Origin: Pseudomonas farsensis
GTDB lineage: Bacteria; Pseudomonadota; Gammaproteobacteria; Pseudomonadales; Pseudomonadaceae
Length of the DNA: 64,000 nucleotides
NCBI RefSeq assembly: GCF_014268805.2
Contig: NZ_JABWRF020000001.1
Location: 1,870,001 to 1,934,000, forward strand
Direction: 5' to 3'
In this document: positions 1 to 7,555 of the stretch, piece by piece
How the letters are laid out: each line of letters begins with the position of its first letter
How positions within the stretch are numbered: the first letter of the stretch is position 1
The notes under the pieces: model-generated
Seen by the model: the letters and a program-made list of their open reading frames with translations, nothing else
The model's database searches: none
What the model was told of the DNA's origin: nothing
Position numbers and translations under genes: made by a program

Positions 1-419
1 CGGTAGGAGGAGTAACAGGACACCGCACTGACCGACATGCCAACGGCGAACAGCATGATCAATGCCTGGCCCATCAGGTCGCCCGCCGGCATCACCGCGA
101 CCGCGCCAATGCCCCAGACGCCTGCCGACAGCACCAGCGTCGCCCAATAGCGGCGCTCCCAGGTTGCGGGTGTTCGCAGGTTTACCGGCGTGCGCCGGTA
201 GGCGAGGAACATCGATGCGCGCAGCAAGGTGCAGAGGCTGAGCACCGTCATCCAGGCGATAACCTCGCGGCGGTCGAAGCGCTCCCAGCCGAGCCAGCAC
301 AGCATCGCGGCGGCCAGGTAGCTGCCCACCACGGCCGGTGCCGACTGCACGAACAGTTGCGTCAGCCGATCCGTTTTTACGTGCCTGGCTATCTCATCGC
401 GAGGGTCTAGCTCAGTCAT
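1..419 (-). CDS. Membrane sensor N-terminus, probably of a GGDEF/EAL-type protein (3' part outside window)
   Basis: The reading frame opens at an ATG at 419 and stays open for 139 codons to the window edge, so only the N-terminus is present. After a charged cytoplasmic start (MTELDPRDE) it has several hydrophobic helices, around residues 24-43, 50-70, 92-110 and 115-135, separated by short Arg-rich loops. This resembles the multi-pass N-terminal sensor of Pseudomonas diguanylate cyclases. The signalling domain itself is not visible, so the function is inferred. It could equally be the membrane anchor of another sensor class. Confidence 0.6.
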   Translation of the reverse strand, partial: MTELDPRDEIARHVKTDRLTQLFVQSAPAVVGSYLAAAMLCWLGWERFDRREVIAWMTVLSLCTLLRASMFLAYRRTPVNLRTPATWERRYWATLVLSAGVWGIGAVAVMPAGDLMGQALIMLFAVGMSVSAVSCYSSY

Positions 420-494
420 GGCCACCGCCAGCGTATCCAGATACGGTGGCGCATTGTGGCACTGTGCTAGCCCCACCGAGAAGTGCCGGCGGCC

Positions 495-992
495 TCAGAT
501 CAGTACGTAATCGCTGCATTGGCGAATACCCCCATGCGGCCCTTCGACAAGATGCACATAGCGCCCGCCGACCTGATCGATTGGCAGGCAGTCATCGACG
601 TCCAGTACAGCATCGGTATGGGGCTTGAGCCAGCCGGCTTGCATGCGCTGCTTGCCCAGCTTGCGGGCCTGGGCAGCGTCCGTGGCGACCAGCAGCAGAT
701 AGCGGTGTGCCTCGCCGAATACATGGCGCTCGTAGCCGCCCAGGTTGATGAAGAACAGCCGCGGCTCGCCGGGCGCGGGCGCCACGGGGCTGAACTGCAC
801 GCAGTATTGATCGATACCGTCCACCTCAAGCCAGGAGTCGATATGCAGCCCCGCGCGGCTGCCAAACCAGGCTTCGCGCAGTTGCGGGTAAGTGTGCGCG
901 AGTGTGTCCGCCTGCGCGAACAACACATCGTGAACCTCGATGCTGGCCCGTGGGTGACGCCCACCGAGCATGACGACGTACAGCAAGAGCAA
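495..992 (-). CDS. DUF1543 domain-containing protein
   Basis: A 165-residue soluble protein with the features of DUF1543: an N-terminal beta strand followed by 'VMLGGRHP', a central 'LHIDSWLEVDGID' stretch and 'FFINLGGYE'. The family is common in proteobacteria and has no assigned biochemical role. No signal peptide or membrane segment is visible. It is divergent from the DUF6482/photolyase genes and shares a 127 bp intergenic region with them. Length fits the family. Confidence 0.8.
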   Translation of the reverse strand: MLLLYVVMLGGRHPRASIEVHDVLFAQADTLAHTYPQLREAWFGSRAGLHIDSWLEVDGIDQYCVQFSPVAPAPGEPRLFFINLGGYERHVFGEAHRYLLLVATDAAQARKLGKQRMQAGWLKPHTDAVLDVDDCLPIDQVGGRYVHLVEGPHGGIRQCSDYVLI

Positions 993-1024
993 TTCCTTTC
1001 AAAAGCGCGGAGCGCTGAAATACC

Positions 1025-1050
1025 TGTACAAGAAACCCATCATGTACAAT
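1025..1050 (+). promoter_or_regulatory. Putative promoter with two direct TGTACA motifs upstream of the photolyase cluster
   Basis: TGTACA occurs at 1025-1030 and again at 1043-1048, 18 bp apart. The second copy overlaps a TACAAT that would serve as a -10 element for the DUF6482/photolyase genes. Light-responsive MerR-type regulators (LitR/CarH) are known to control photolyase genes in Pseudomonas, and repeated TGTACA-like motifs are compatible with such an operator. The assignment is an inference. Confidence 0.35.
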
Positions 1051-1119
1051 ATTTGGCAAGATACCGAACCGGTAGAACAAGCGCAAACCGTCGTTATGGC
1101 GCGTGGAGGAGGGTATAGC

Positions 1120-1425
1120 ATGAACTTGAACAGGCTCACTGAGCTGCTCCATAACGGTGCGGTGCAAGAGTTGGAGCTGCTGTCGCTCGAAGGCGGCTTT
1201 TATATCCTGCGCGCCCTGACCGCTACCGGCCCGCAAACCTTGAGCGACAGCCACGGCCAACCCATGCGGCTGCGCTCTACCACTGAGCTGCGCCACCTGC
1301 TTGAGGGCTTGCCAACGGTGCCCTGCATGCTGGTGCAACATGTGGTGCACGACGAGATGTGCGGCCAGCGTGACGGCCCCGTCGCGCCGTTACGCGTGCC
1401 GGTGGGCCTCGCCAGCCCGTGGTAG
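1120..1425 (+). CDS. DUF6482 family protein
   Basis: A 101-residue protein starting at ATG 1120, preceded by a strong ribosome-binding site (GGAGGAGGG at 1106-1114). An in-frame upstream start at 970 is rejected because it would run through the promoter-like region. It has the Pseudomonas DUF6482 pattern: N-terminal 'LNRLTELL', then 'ELELLSLEGGFYIL', and a C-terminal 'LVQHVVHDEMCG'. Older annotations call relatives metal ABC transporter ATPases without support. Its stop overlaps the GTG start of the photolyase gene by 7 nt, which suggests translational coupling. Confidence 0.8.
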   Translation: MNLNRLTELLHNGAVQELELLSLEGGFYILRALTATGPQTLSDSHGQPMRLRSTTELRHLLEGLPTVPCMLVQHVVHDEMCGQRDGPVAPLRVPVGLASPW

Positions 1426-2960
1426 CCCGCGCACCGCGATTAGGGTTGGTACTGGGCGACCAGCTATCGTTCGACCTGGCCGGGCTGAGAGCGCTAGAAC
1501 CGGCACACGACGCCATCCTGATGGCCGAGGTCGCAGTGGAAGCGCGCTATGTGCCGCATCACCCCCAGAAAATCATCCTGATTTTCAGCGCCATGCGCCA
1601 TTTTGCCGAGGCGCTGCGCGCCCGGGGTTGGCAGGTGCACTATGTGACGCTGGACGCCGCAGGCAACACCGGCTCTATCGCTTGCGAACTTCGGCGCTGG
1701 CAGCGAACCTTGGGTGCCAGCGAAATCCACTTCACCGAGTGCGGCGAATGGCGCCTGGAACAGGCGCTGCGTGACGCCCATCTGCCGTTGGTATGGCACC
1801 GCGATGATCGCTTTCTGTGCTCGCGCGCAGCCTTTGCCCGCTGGGCCCAAGGCCGCCCGCAACTGCGTATGGAGCAGTTCTATCGCGGCATGCGCAAGCG
1901 CAGCGGCTATCTGATGCAGCCAGACGGCAGCCCTGCCGGCGGCGCCTGGAATTTTGACAGTGACAACCGCAAGGCACTGCCCCGCGGCCTGCGCGGCCCA
2001 TTCCCTGCACGCTTTGCGCCCGACGCAATCACCGTGGCGGTTACCCAGCTGGTGCGCGAGCATTTCAGCGACCACTACGGCGCCGTGGAAGGTTTCGACT
2101 ACCCGGTAACCCACGCCGAGGCCGAACAGCTGTGGCAGCACTTTCTAGACTTTGGCCTTGCGGCGTTCGGTGACTACCAGGACGCCATGGCCGAAGGCGA
2201 GCCTTATTTGTTCCATGCGCGTATCAGCGCGGCGCTGAACATCGGGCTGCTCGACGTGCGCCGGCTGTGCCTGGATGTCGACACCGCCTGGCGCGAGGGC
2301 AGGGTGCCGCTCAACGCCGCCGAGGGGTTCATCCGCCAGTTGATTGGCTGGCGCGAGTACGTACGTGGCATTTATTGGCTGCGCATGCCTGAGTACGCAG
2401 GCTTGAACCATCTGGGCAACCAGCGCGCATTGCCCGAGTTTTACTGGACCGGCCATACGCAAATGCGCTGCATGGCCCAGGCCATCGGCCAAACCCTGCA
2501 ACTGGGCTACGCCCATCATATCCAGCGGCTGATGATCACCGGCAACTTCGCGCTGCTGGCGGGCATCGTGCCCAGTGCCATTTGCGAGTGGTACTTGGCG
2601 GTTTATATGGATGCGTTCGATTGGGTCGAGCTGCCGAACACGCTGGGCATGGTGATGCATGCGGACGGCGGGTATCTGGGGTCCAAGCCGTATTGTGCCA
2701 GTGGGCGTTACATTCAGCGTATGTCCGATCACTGCAAGGCCTGCAGTTACCGGGTGGACCAGGTGGTTGAGGAAACCGCATGCCCGTTCAATGCCTTGTA
2801 TTGGCATTTCATCATTCGCCATCGCGAGCAGTTTGCAGACAATCCCCGGTTGGCGTTGGTTTATCGAAACCTCGATGGCATGCCCGCGGAGCGGCGCGAG
2901 GCGGTTTGGGCCCGTGGGCAGACGCTGCTGGCCAGGCTGGATGCGGGGGAGGGGGTGTGA
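1419..2960 (+). CDS. Iron-sulfur cryptochrome/photolyase (PhrB / FeS-BCP class)
   Basis: A 513-residue deoxyribodipyrimidine photolyase-related protein with a GTG start inside the preceding gene. The N-terminal alpha/beta antenna domain ([11 protein letters not shown]) is followed by the helical FAD-binding domain. Cysteines at residues 351, 439, 442 and 455 reproduce, with a one-residue shift, the [4Fe-4S] ligand pattern of Agrobacterium PhrB (350, 438, 441, 454). This class repairs (6-4) photoproducts or acts as a photoreceptor. Length is right for the class. It is followed by a DUF2256 gene, a frequent partner of photolyases. Whether it repairs DNA or senses light cannot be read from sequence. 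Confidence 0.93.
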   Translation: MVARAPRLGLVLGDQLSFDLAGLRALEPAHDAILMAEVAVEARYVPHHPQKIILIFSAMRHFAEALRARGWQVHYVTLDAAGNTGSIACELRRWQRTLGASEIHFTECGEWRLEQALRDAHLPLVWHRDDRFLCSRAAFARWAQGRPQLRMEQFYRGMRKRSGYLMQPDGSPAGGAWNFDSDNRKALPRGLRGPFPARFAPDAITVAVTQLVREHFSDHYGAVEGFDYPVTHAEAEQLWQHFLDFGLAAFGDYQDAMAEGEPYLFHARISAALNIGLLDVRRLCLDVDTAWREGRVPLNAAEGFIRQLIGWREYVRGIYWLRMPEYAGLNHLGNQRALPEFYWTGHTQMRCMAQAIGQTLQLGYAHHIQRLMITGNFALLAGIVPSAICEWYLAVYMDAFDWVELPNTLGMVMHADGGYLGSKPYCASGRYIQRMSDHCKACSYRVDQVVEETACPFNALYWHFIIRHREQFADNPRLALVYRNLDGMPAERREAVWARGQTLLARLDAGEGV

Positions 2961-3142
2961 AGAAGGGGCTGTTGCCGAGCAAGGTTTGCGTGGTGTGTGG
3001 GCGGCCGTTTAACTGGCGCAAGCGCTGGGCGCGGTGTTGGGAGGAGGTGAAGTATTGTTCGCAGCGGTGCCGGAGGTCGGGGGCGCGTGGCGTTGCAATG
3101 ACGAGCGCCAACAGCGCTGTTGCTTCGTCAGGGACGAAATAA
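2957..3142 (+). CDS. DUF2256 small zinc-ribbon-like protein
   Basis: A 61-residue protein read from GTG 2957, which overlaps the photolyase stop by 4 nt (GTGA). It contains '[16 protein letters not shown]' and 'VKYCSQRCR', a CxxC plus CxxxC arrangement typical of DUF2256 and probably metal-binding. DUF2256 genes are repeatedly found beside cryptochrome/photolyase genes. The DNA here is strongly G/T skewed compared with the photolyase body. The C-terminal tail overlaps the end of the convergent TetR gene by 15 nt. Confidence 0.8.
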   Translation: MKKGLLPSKVCVVCGRPFNWRKRWARCWEEVKYCSQRCRRSGARGVAMTSANSAVASSGTK

Positions 3143-3691
3143 CCCCGCCTGCTGGTAAGTCATCAGCACATCGTCAAACAGATCCATGTCAGACCGGCTT
3201 CGGGCCATCAGTTGCGCACCCGCAACAGCGGTGTAAATGGCGCGCGCCTTCCGATCAGACGTCTTGGTATCAGTACAGCCAGCATCGGCCAACACTTCTG
3301 CGAGCCACCGTATGTTAACGTCTGCGAATTTCTGGACCTGGCTTAACACTGGTTCAGGTAAGTCGCCGGTTTCCGCCGCCATGAAGCTGGCCAGGCAGAG
3401 CCTGTTGTTTTGCTCTAACGATACTCTGAAGATCGACGGGTAAAGCGCCAGACAGGCCTGCGGATCCGGGGTCGAGGCTCGGATCCCCTCCAGAACAGCG
3501 AGAGTATCTTGCCAGTAGCGCTCGGCTACCGCTGCGCCCAGGTCCGCCTTGCTGCGGAAGTGGTAATAGATGCTCGCATTCTTGATACCCACTTCCTCGC
3601 CAATGCTTCGGAAGTTAATACCGTTGTAGCCGTGCAATTGCGCCGCTGATTTGGCAGCAGCCAAGATGGCTTCCCGCGCGTTCTCGCTCAC
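3128..3691 (-). CDS. TetR/AcrR family transcriptional regulator
   Basis: A 187-residue repressor with a GTG start at 3691 and AGGAG seven bases upstream. Residues about 5-50 form the TetR helix-turn-helix ('[27 protein letters not shown]'); the rest is the helical ligand-binding and dimer domain. It is divergent from the glutathione transferase gene, and the shared intergenic region holds two matching palindromes. It is therefore very likely the repressor of that gene and of itself, responding to an electrophile or xenobiotic. The ligand is unknown. Confidence 0.9.
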   Translation of the reverse strand: MSENAREAILAAAKSAAQLHGYNGINFRSIGEEVGIKNASIYYHFRSKADLGAAVAERYWQDTLAVLEGIRASTPDPQACLALYPSIFRVSLEQNNRLCLASFMAAETGDLPEPVLSQVQKFADVNIRWLAEVLADAGCTDTKTSDRKARAIYTAVAGAQLMARSRSDMDLFDDVLMTYQQAGLFRP

Positions 3692-3742
3692 GTCCCATCT
3701 CCTGGGCCCAATTAATAGGGCCCCAGTCTAGCTCACAACTGC

Positions 3743-3764
3743 CTACCTGCCAACTGATAGGTAG
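3743..3764. promoter_or_regulatory. TetR operator O1
   Basis: A 22 bp imperfect palindrome with outer arms CTACCT and AGGTAG around the centre CCAACTGA. The same centre recurs exactly 54 bp downstream, about five helical turns. It lies immediately 5' of the TTGACA -35 box of the transferase promoter. Binding by the adjacent TetR protein is inferred. Confidence 0.7.
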
Positions 3765-3767
3765 GTA

Positions 3768-3796
3768 TTGACAAGGAGTAAAAACAGCTTCAATCT
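3768..3796 (+). promoter_or_regulatory. Sigma-70 promoter of the glutathione transferase gene
   Basis: A perfect -35 hexamer TTGACA (3768-3773) is followed after 17 bp by CAATCT (3791-3796) as a weak -10. It lies between the two TetR operators, so repressor on either site would block it. Confidence 0.6.
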
Positions 3797-3818
3797 TTGC
3801 CTGCCAACTGACAGGCAG
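3797..3818. promoter_or_regulatory. TetR operator O2
   Basis: Second copy of the palindrome, with arms TTGCCTG and CAGGCAG around the same CCAACTGA centre. It covers the predicted transcription start just upstream of the transferase start codon, a classic repression position. Confidence 0.7.
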
Positions 3819-3828
3819 GTAGACAACC

Positions 3829-4533
3829 ATGACTTCTTCACTCGCCCCCCAGATCGAAACCAATGCCGCTCGGCTCAAAATTTACGATTGGTTCGACGGG
3901 CCATATCCTGCCCGTGTGCGCATTGCGCTCGCTGAAAAAGGATTGATGGCAAACACCGATTTCGTCTCGGTGAACCTTTGGACCGGGGAGCACAAGCAAC
4001 CGGAGTTCCTGGCCATCAATTACTCCGGCACGCTTCCGGTGCTGGAGCTCGATGACGGAACTCGCATCGCGGAATGTACGGCTATTACCCAGTATCTCGA
4101 CAGCCTGGACGGAAACCCGACGCTCAGCGGCACCACCGCGTTGGAGAAAGGCCTCATTCACATGATGACCAAGCGTGCCGAGATAGAGTTTCTGGACGCT
4201 GTAAGCGTTTACTTCCATCACGCCACACCAGGCTTGGGGCCAAAGGTCGAGCTGTACCAAAACCCCGAATGGGGCACCAAGATGGGGGAGAAGGCGATCA
4301 GGGGCATGCGTTATTTCGATAGCGTTCTGCGGGGCCAACCGTTCATTGTTGGGGACAGTTTCTCGATGGCCGATATAACGGTGCTGGGAGGAATGATCTT
4401 CGCGTCGCTGGTGAAGTTGCCGGTGCCCGATGATTGCGTGGCTTTACGCGAGTGGCACAGGCGGATGCAAGAGCGCCCAAGCGTGCAAGCCTGGCGCGCG
4501 CTGGTGGAGCAGGGGGCTGCGCAAACAGCTTGA
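3829..4533 (+). CDS. Glutathione S-transferase family protein
   Basis: A 234-residue cytosolic enzyme. Residues about 15-95 form the thioredoxin-like glutathione-binding domain, including 'GTLPVLELDDGTRIAECTAI', where the cis-Pro and the D/E-S/C element bind glutathione. The remainder is the all-helical C-terminal domain ending in 'FSMADITVLGGMIFA'. It probably conjugates or reduces electrophilic compounds. Expression should be controlled by the divergent TetR repressor through the two palindromes. Substrate unknown. Confidence 0.9.
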   Translation: MTSSLAPQIETNAARLKIYDWFDGPYPARVRIALAEKGLMANTDFVSVNLWTGEHKQPEFLAINYSGTLPVLELDDGTRIAECTAITQYLDSLDGNPTLSGTTALEKGLIHMMTKRAEIEFLDAVSVYFHHATPGLGPKVELYQNPEWGTKMGEKAIRGMRYFDSVLRGQPFIVGDSFSMADITVLGGMIFASLVKLPVPDDCVALREWHRRMQERPSVQAWRALVEQGAAQTA

Positions 4534-4543
4534 GATGGAGCTA

Positions 4544-4568
4544 GTGCCCGTCTTGGCGGGCACTTTTT
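4544..4568 (+). terminator. Intrinsic terminator after the glutathione transferase gene
   Basis: GTGCCCG and CGGGCAC form a perfect 7 bp stem around a six-base loop, followed by five T residues. It sits between convergent genes and begins 11 bp after the stop codon. Confidence 0.9.
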
Positions 4569-4598
4569 GCGACTGAAGTGCAGCGATGCTGGAAATTC

Positions 4599-5549
4599 TC
4601 AATCCTCATCCAAGCGACTGACACTATTCAGCCTGTCAAGTTGGTCAGGGGAAAGCACCACCGACAACGCGCCTAAGTTGTCTACCAACTGCTGCTCGGA
4701 ACGGGGGCCGATGATAGGTATAGCGCCATGTGTGCATGCCCATTTAATCGCGACTTGGCCAGCACTGACATTCAGCTCTCTGGCTATAGCCAGGGTGGTA
4801 TCCAAGATGCGTGTGCGTTGGGCAGAGTTTTCTGCTTGAAAGACTTTGCCGCCGAAGCCTTCGGCTCTTCCTTTTTCACCGTTTCGATATTTACCGGTGA
4901 GCATGCCGCCGCCCAAAGGCGACCACGTCACGACACCGAGCCCAAGTGCATCCGAGGCCTGAAATAGATCGGCCTCAGGCTGACGATGAACCAGGCTATG
5001 CTCGAACTGGACAGCTGCAATAGGTAGGGCATTGGTCAGTTCGGCCAATGTTGCGGCACGGCTCAATTGCCAGGCGGGGAAGTTTGAAAGGCCTGCATAA
5101 AGGATTTTGCCCGCTCGCGCCAGGTCCTCAAAACCTCTTACGAGTTCTTCAAGGGGGGTTACACCATCCGGACGATGCGCCCAGTACAGATCGATGCGGT
5201 CTGTGTTGAGGCGTTTGAGGCTCGCTTCTACCGATGTCACCAACGCACGGCGGCTATTCCCCGTGGTTAAGCGATTGCTATCGGACGCCGCGCCATTGGT
5301 AAATTTCGTGGCGACGACAAAATTGTCGCGTCGCCCTGCAAGCAGGCTGCCCAGCAATTCCTCGGACTGCCCAAACTGATAGGCGTCTGCTGTATCGATG
5401 AAGTTACCACCCGCTTCTGCATAGGCATTGAAGATGGCTTTGCTGGTGTCTGCGTCGGCGCCATGGCCCCACCGAGTACCAAAATTACCTGTGCCTAAGG
5501 CGAGCTCGGCTACTTTGAGGCCGGTTTTCCCAAAAATACGATAGTCCAT
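4599..5549 (-). CDS. Aldo/keto reductase
   Basis: A 316-residue NAD(P)H-dependent oxidoreductase with the (beta/alpha)8 AKR fold. The catalytic tetrad is visible: Asp and Tyr in 'FIDTADAYQFG', Lys in 'VVATKF', and His in 'YWAHRPD'. The C-terminal 'IPIIGPRSEQQL' is the nucleotide-binding signature. A GGAG ribosome-binding site precedes ATG 5549. It converges on the glutathione transferase gene. Likely a detoxifying aldehyde or ketone reductase; substrate unknown. Confidence 0.92.
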   Translation of the reverse strand: MDYRIFGKTGLKVAELALGTGNFGTRWGHGADADTSKAIFNAYAEAGGNFIDTADAYQFGQSEELLGSLLAGRRDNFVVATKFTNGAASDSNRLTTGNSRRALVTSVEASLKRLNTDRIDLYWAHRPDGVTPLEELVRGFEDLARAGKILYAGLSNFPAWQLSRAATLAELTNALPIAAVQFEHSLVHRQPEADLFQASDALGLGVVTWSPLGGGMLTGKYRNGEKGRAEGFGGKVFQAENSAQRTRILDTTLAIARELNVSAGQVAIKWACTHGAIPIIGPRSEQQLVDNLGALSVVLSPDQLDRLNSVSRLDED

Positions 5550-6320
5550 GTTTTCTCCAGTTTTTGTTGGGACTTAAGCGATGATGGATTGATTCAGCTA
5601 GGGGGCCAGCATCAAAGATCGCCACTTGATCTTCGTTGGGTGCTGCAGAGTTGGAGACTCCAGTAGTTGGCGCGCCCCCCCGGTCTGGTCGGCTAACCCG
5701 TGACTGTCCTCGGCTGCTGGACGGGCCTGATTCACTACGATGCAGTTATTGATCGCCGAAGGGGCAACAGATACTGAAGTGGTCATGGTTGAGTGACGCG
5801 ACAGGCAATCCCCGGTCTCAAGATCCGCATGCAGAGGGTCACCCGAGACTTTGCTGTTCATGTCGAGTCCGAACCTAGTCGCTTTAGTAGGGGATGGATC
5901 GGTAGGCAAGCTTAGGCCTGCGCGCATTTATGATGTCGATCGCAATCTAAAATGTCAAATCTTTGATGCTGGCTTTGTCTATGGTGCGTTCCCATAGGTA
6001 TAGGCCGATCGCGTCATAAGCACATGCTCAGCAGGCGCAGGGAGCGCAGAGCTTCTATGCACTGCGCCGCGATGCTGCGGTGGGCGTGTACGGCCTGACC
6101 ATGAGGAAGGTCTTCTCCAACGTGTGAGCGAGTTGCGCGGATGACTTCACAAAGGAGCTTTTCGTGCAACGCTGGTAGGTGTTGCATGTTTGGAGGGCAA
6201 GATCGTACAGCAGGCGGTTGTTACCGTTCTGAATGCGATCAGGGTGGCTGCGACCAAGGTGACCCCCCAAGGCGCAGTGATCTCGCCGTTACTAGCATTC
6301 CACTGTGAGCTTAATACCTT
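5550..6320. other. Gene-poor region left of dif
   Basis: About 770 bp with no convincing gene. A minus-strand frame of 109 codons (5598-5927) has no ribosome-binding site at its starts and no recognisable protein features. A plus-strand stretch ending in a stop at 6125-6127 reads in codon-like fashion (..SFYALRRDAAVGVYGL..) and may be the 3' relic of a decayed gene. An inverted repeat CTATGG/CCCATAG lies near 5980-5998. Confidence 0.5.
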
Positions 6321-6348
6321 ATTTAACATAATATGCATTATGCGCAGA
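6321..6348. other. dif site (XerC/XerD chromosome-dimer resolution site)
   Basis: The left arm ATTTAACATAA is identical to the E. coli XerD half-site. The six-base centre is TATGCA. The right arm TTATGCGCAGA matches the XerC half-site TTATGCGCACC at 9 of 11 positions. The 11-6-11 architecture is exact. dif sits at the replication terminus, where XerCD with FtsK resolves chromosome dimers. The surrounding gene desert and FtsK-loading octamers pointing inward support a chromosomal site rather than a plasmid or integrated-element copy. Confidence 0.88.
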
Positions 6349-7039
6349 TCAATATGAGGCTGCCGGGGTGTGGGTTGGCTAGATCGGGAGCCAGCTTCCG
6401 CTCCGTCTGACACAAAACCAAAGTGCTGTCCCACTAAAAGCAAAGTCAGGTCATTCGGCGTCTGCCGATGAAACGCCAGCCGCCTGAACTCACCGCGAGT
6501 TTCTCGAACACAAGCATCAGATGAACGCAGCGTGCTGTACCCATACTGCGCACACGGCGCATAGCTATCTGGCAGTTCATCGTTCGATAAATGACTCTGC
6601 GGGATCGGCCGGGCTTGCACGGCTAGCTAGTATGGGGTCGCGTCGTACAACGCAAACACCGCGCAGCCCCGGGCCAGTTCACTGCGACCCTCAGGCCTAT
6701 TCGCCGATCCGGAACAACATCGAAACTCTGACCAAGTCCTCTGATGCCCCCTTGCGGGGCAAAACCACTACCAAAAGCATGCATGAAAGCTGCTCTTGTG
6801 AGAGCGGGCTTGCCTCGCGAAGCGAGCCCAAATGTCTCACCTGACAAGCACTAGGCTAGTGGCCGTGTTGCATATAGATGTCGGCCTACGCAAAGCCTCA
6901 GCTGTCCTCGCTATTAATAGCTAGAGCCAGCGCATGCATGACCGAATCTATACATAACTCGGGCTTTATATATAACCGTTATAAATAACTATTCTAAATA
7001 GACATTTAGGTTAGTTATATTGGCCAGCCATCTATTCCG
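6349..7039. other. Gene-poor region right of dif, ending in AT-rich DNA
   Basis: About 690 bp in which I see no credible gene; open frames on both strands overlap dif or lack start signals. A degenerate REP-like hairpin lies near 6804-6830 (GCGGGCTTGCC ... GCGAGCCC). From about 6940 to 7020 the sequence becomes markedly AT-rich (TTATATATAACCG and similar), unlike the flanking coding DNA. Confidence 0.5.
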
Positions 7040-7528
7040 CTATTCGCACCCACTACCAACCCGTGCATAAGGCCGATAAATCTCTCCGTCATACCGCAGC
7101 ACCGGCCTGCAAAACCCCGGCCCGGCGATTTCGATATCCGGCCACCCATCCTTGCCTGAAGTGCTCAGAAAGTTGACCTCGCCCTCGCCGCTGGCAAGCT
7201 GTCGCCATTTCCCATCAGCCTGCTGGCTGACCAGATAAAAGCCAGTCCGCGCATTGCCATAGCAGTGAACACTCGACTCGGTAATGAGCCCATCCAGCCG
7301 CCCATCCCCGTTGATATCGCGCGGTTGCATCGAAGGCGGTTCATAATCACCCTCTTCTTCCAACTCGCACTCGGTCGATTCCTGCGTAAAGCCTGCCGCT
7401 CGGAAGGCCTTGATTTGCTCACTACGCGGCATTTCGACATATTGTGCGCTGGCAAGCGGGGCCAGCAGGCTGGTGAAAAGCGCTAAAACAAGTCGGCCGT
7501 GCGTCAGAACTTTCCCTCGCACTATCAT
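7040..7528 (-). CDS. Secreted protein with an FG-GAP/VCBS-like calcium-type motif
   Basis: A 162-residue protein with an N-terminal signal peptide (hydrophobic 'LVLALFTSLLAPLASA', cleavage likely after residue 28). The mature part has 'DINGDGRLDGLI', the Asp-rich loop of FG-GAP/VCBS-type blades, and four Cys that could form disulfides. It is the last gene of a three-gene minus-strand operon, 27 bp after the preceding stop. I do not recognise a specific function; a periplasmic or exported single-domain protein is likely. Confidence 0.75.
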   Translation of the reverse strand: MIVRGKVLTHGRLVLALFTSLLAPLASAQYVEMPRSEQIKAFRAAGFTQESTECELEEEGDYEPPSMQPRDINGDGRLDGLITESSVHCYGNARTGFYLVSQQADGKWRQLASGEGEVNFLSTSGKDGWPDIEIAGPGFCRPVLRYDGEIYRPYARVGSGCE

Positions 7529-7555
7529 CCGAGCACCCTCCTCACTTTTAGTGGA

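Noticed and set aside
5598..5927. Minus-strand open frame of 109 codons upstream of the aldo/keto reductase
   Set aside because: No ribosome-binding site at either possible start, no recognisable motif, and composition unlike neighbouring genes; kept only as part of the intergenic description.
6147..6620. Minus-strand frame of 157 codons across dif
   Set aside because: It would run through the dif core and has unusual composition; chance open frame in non-coding DNA.
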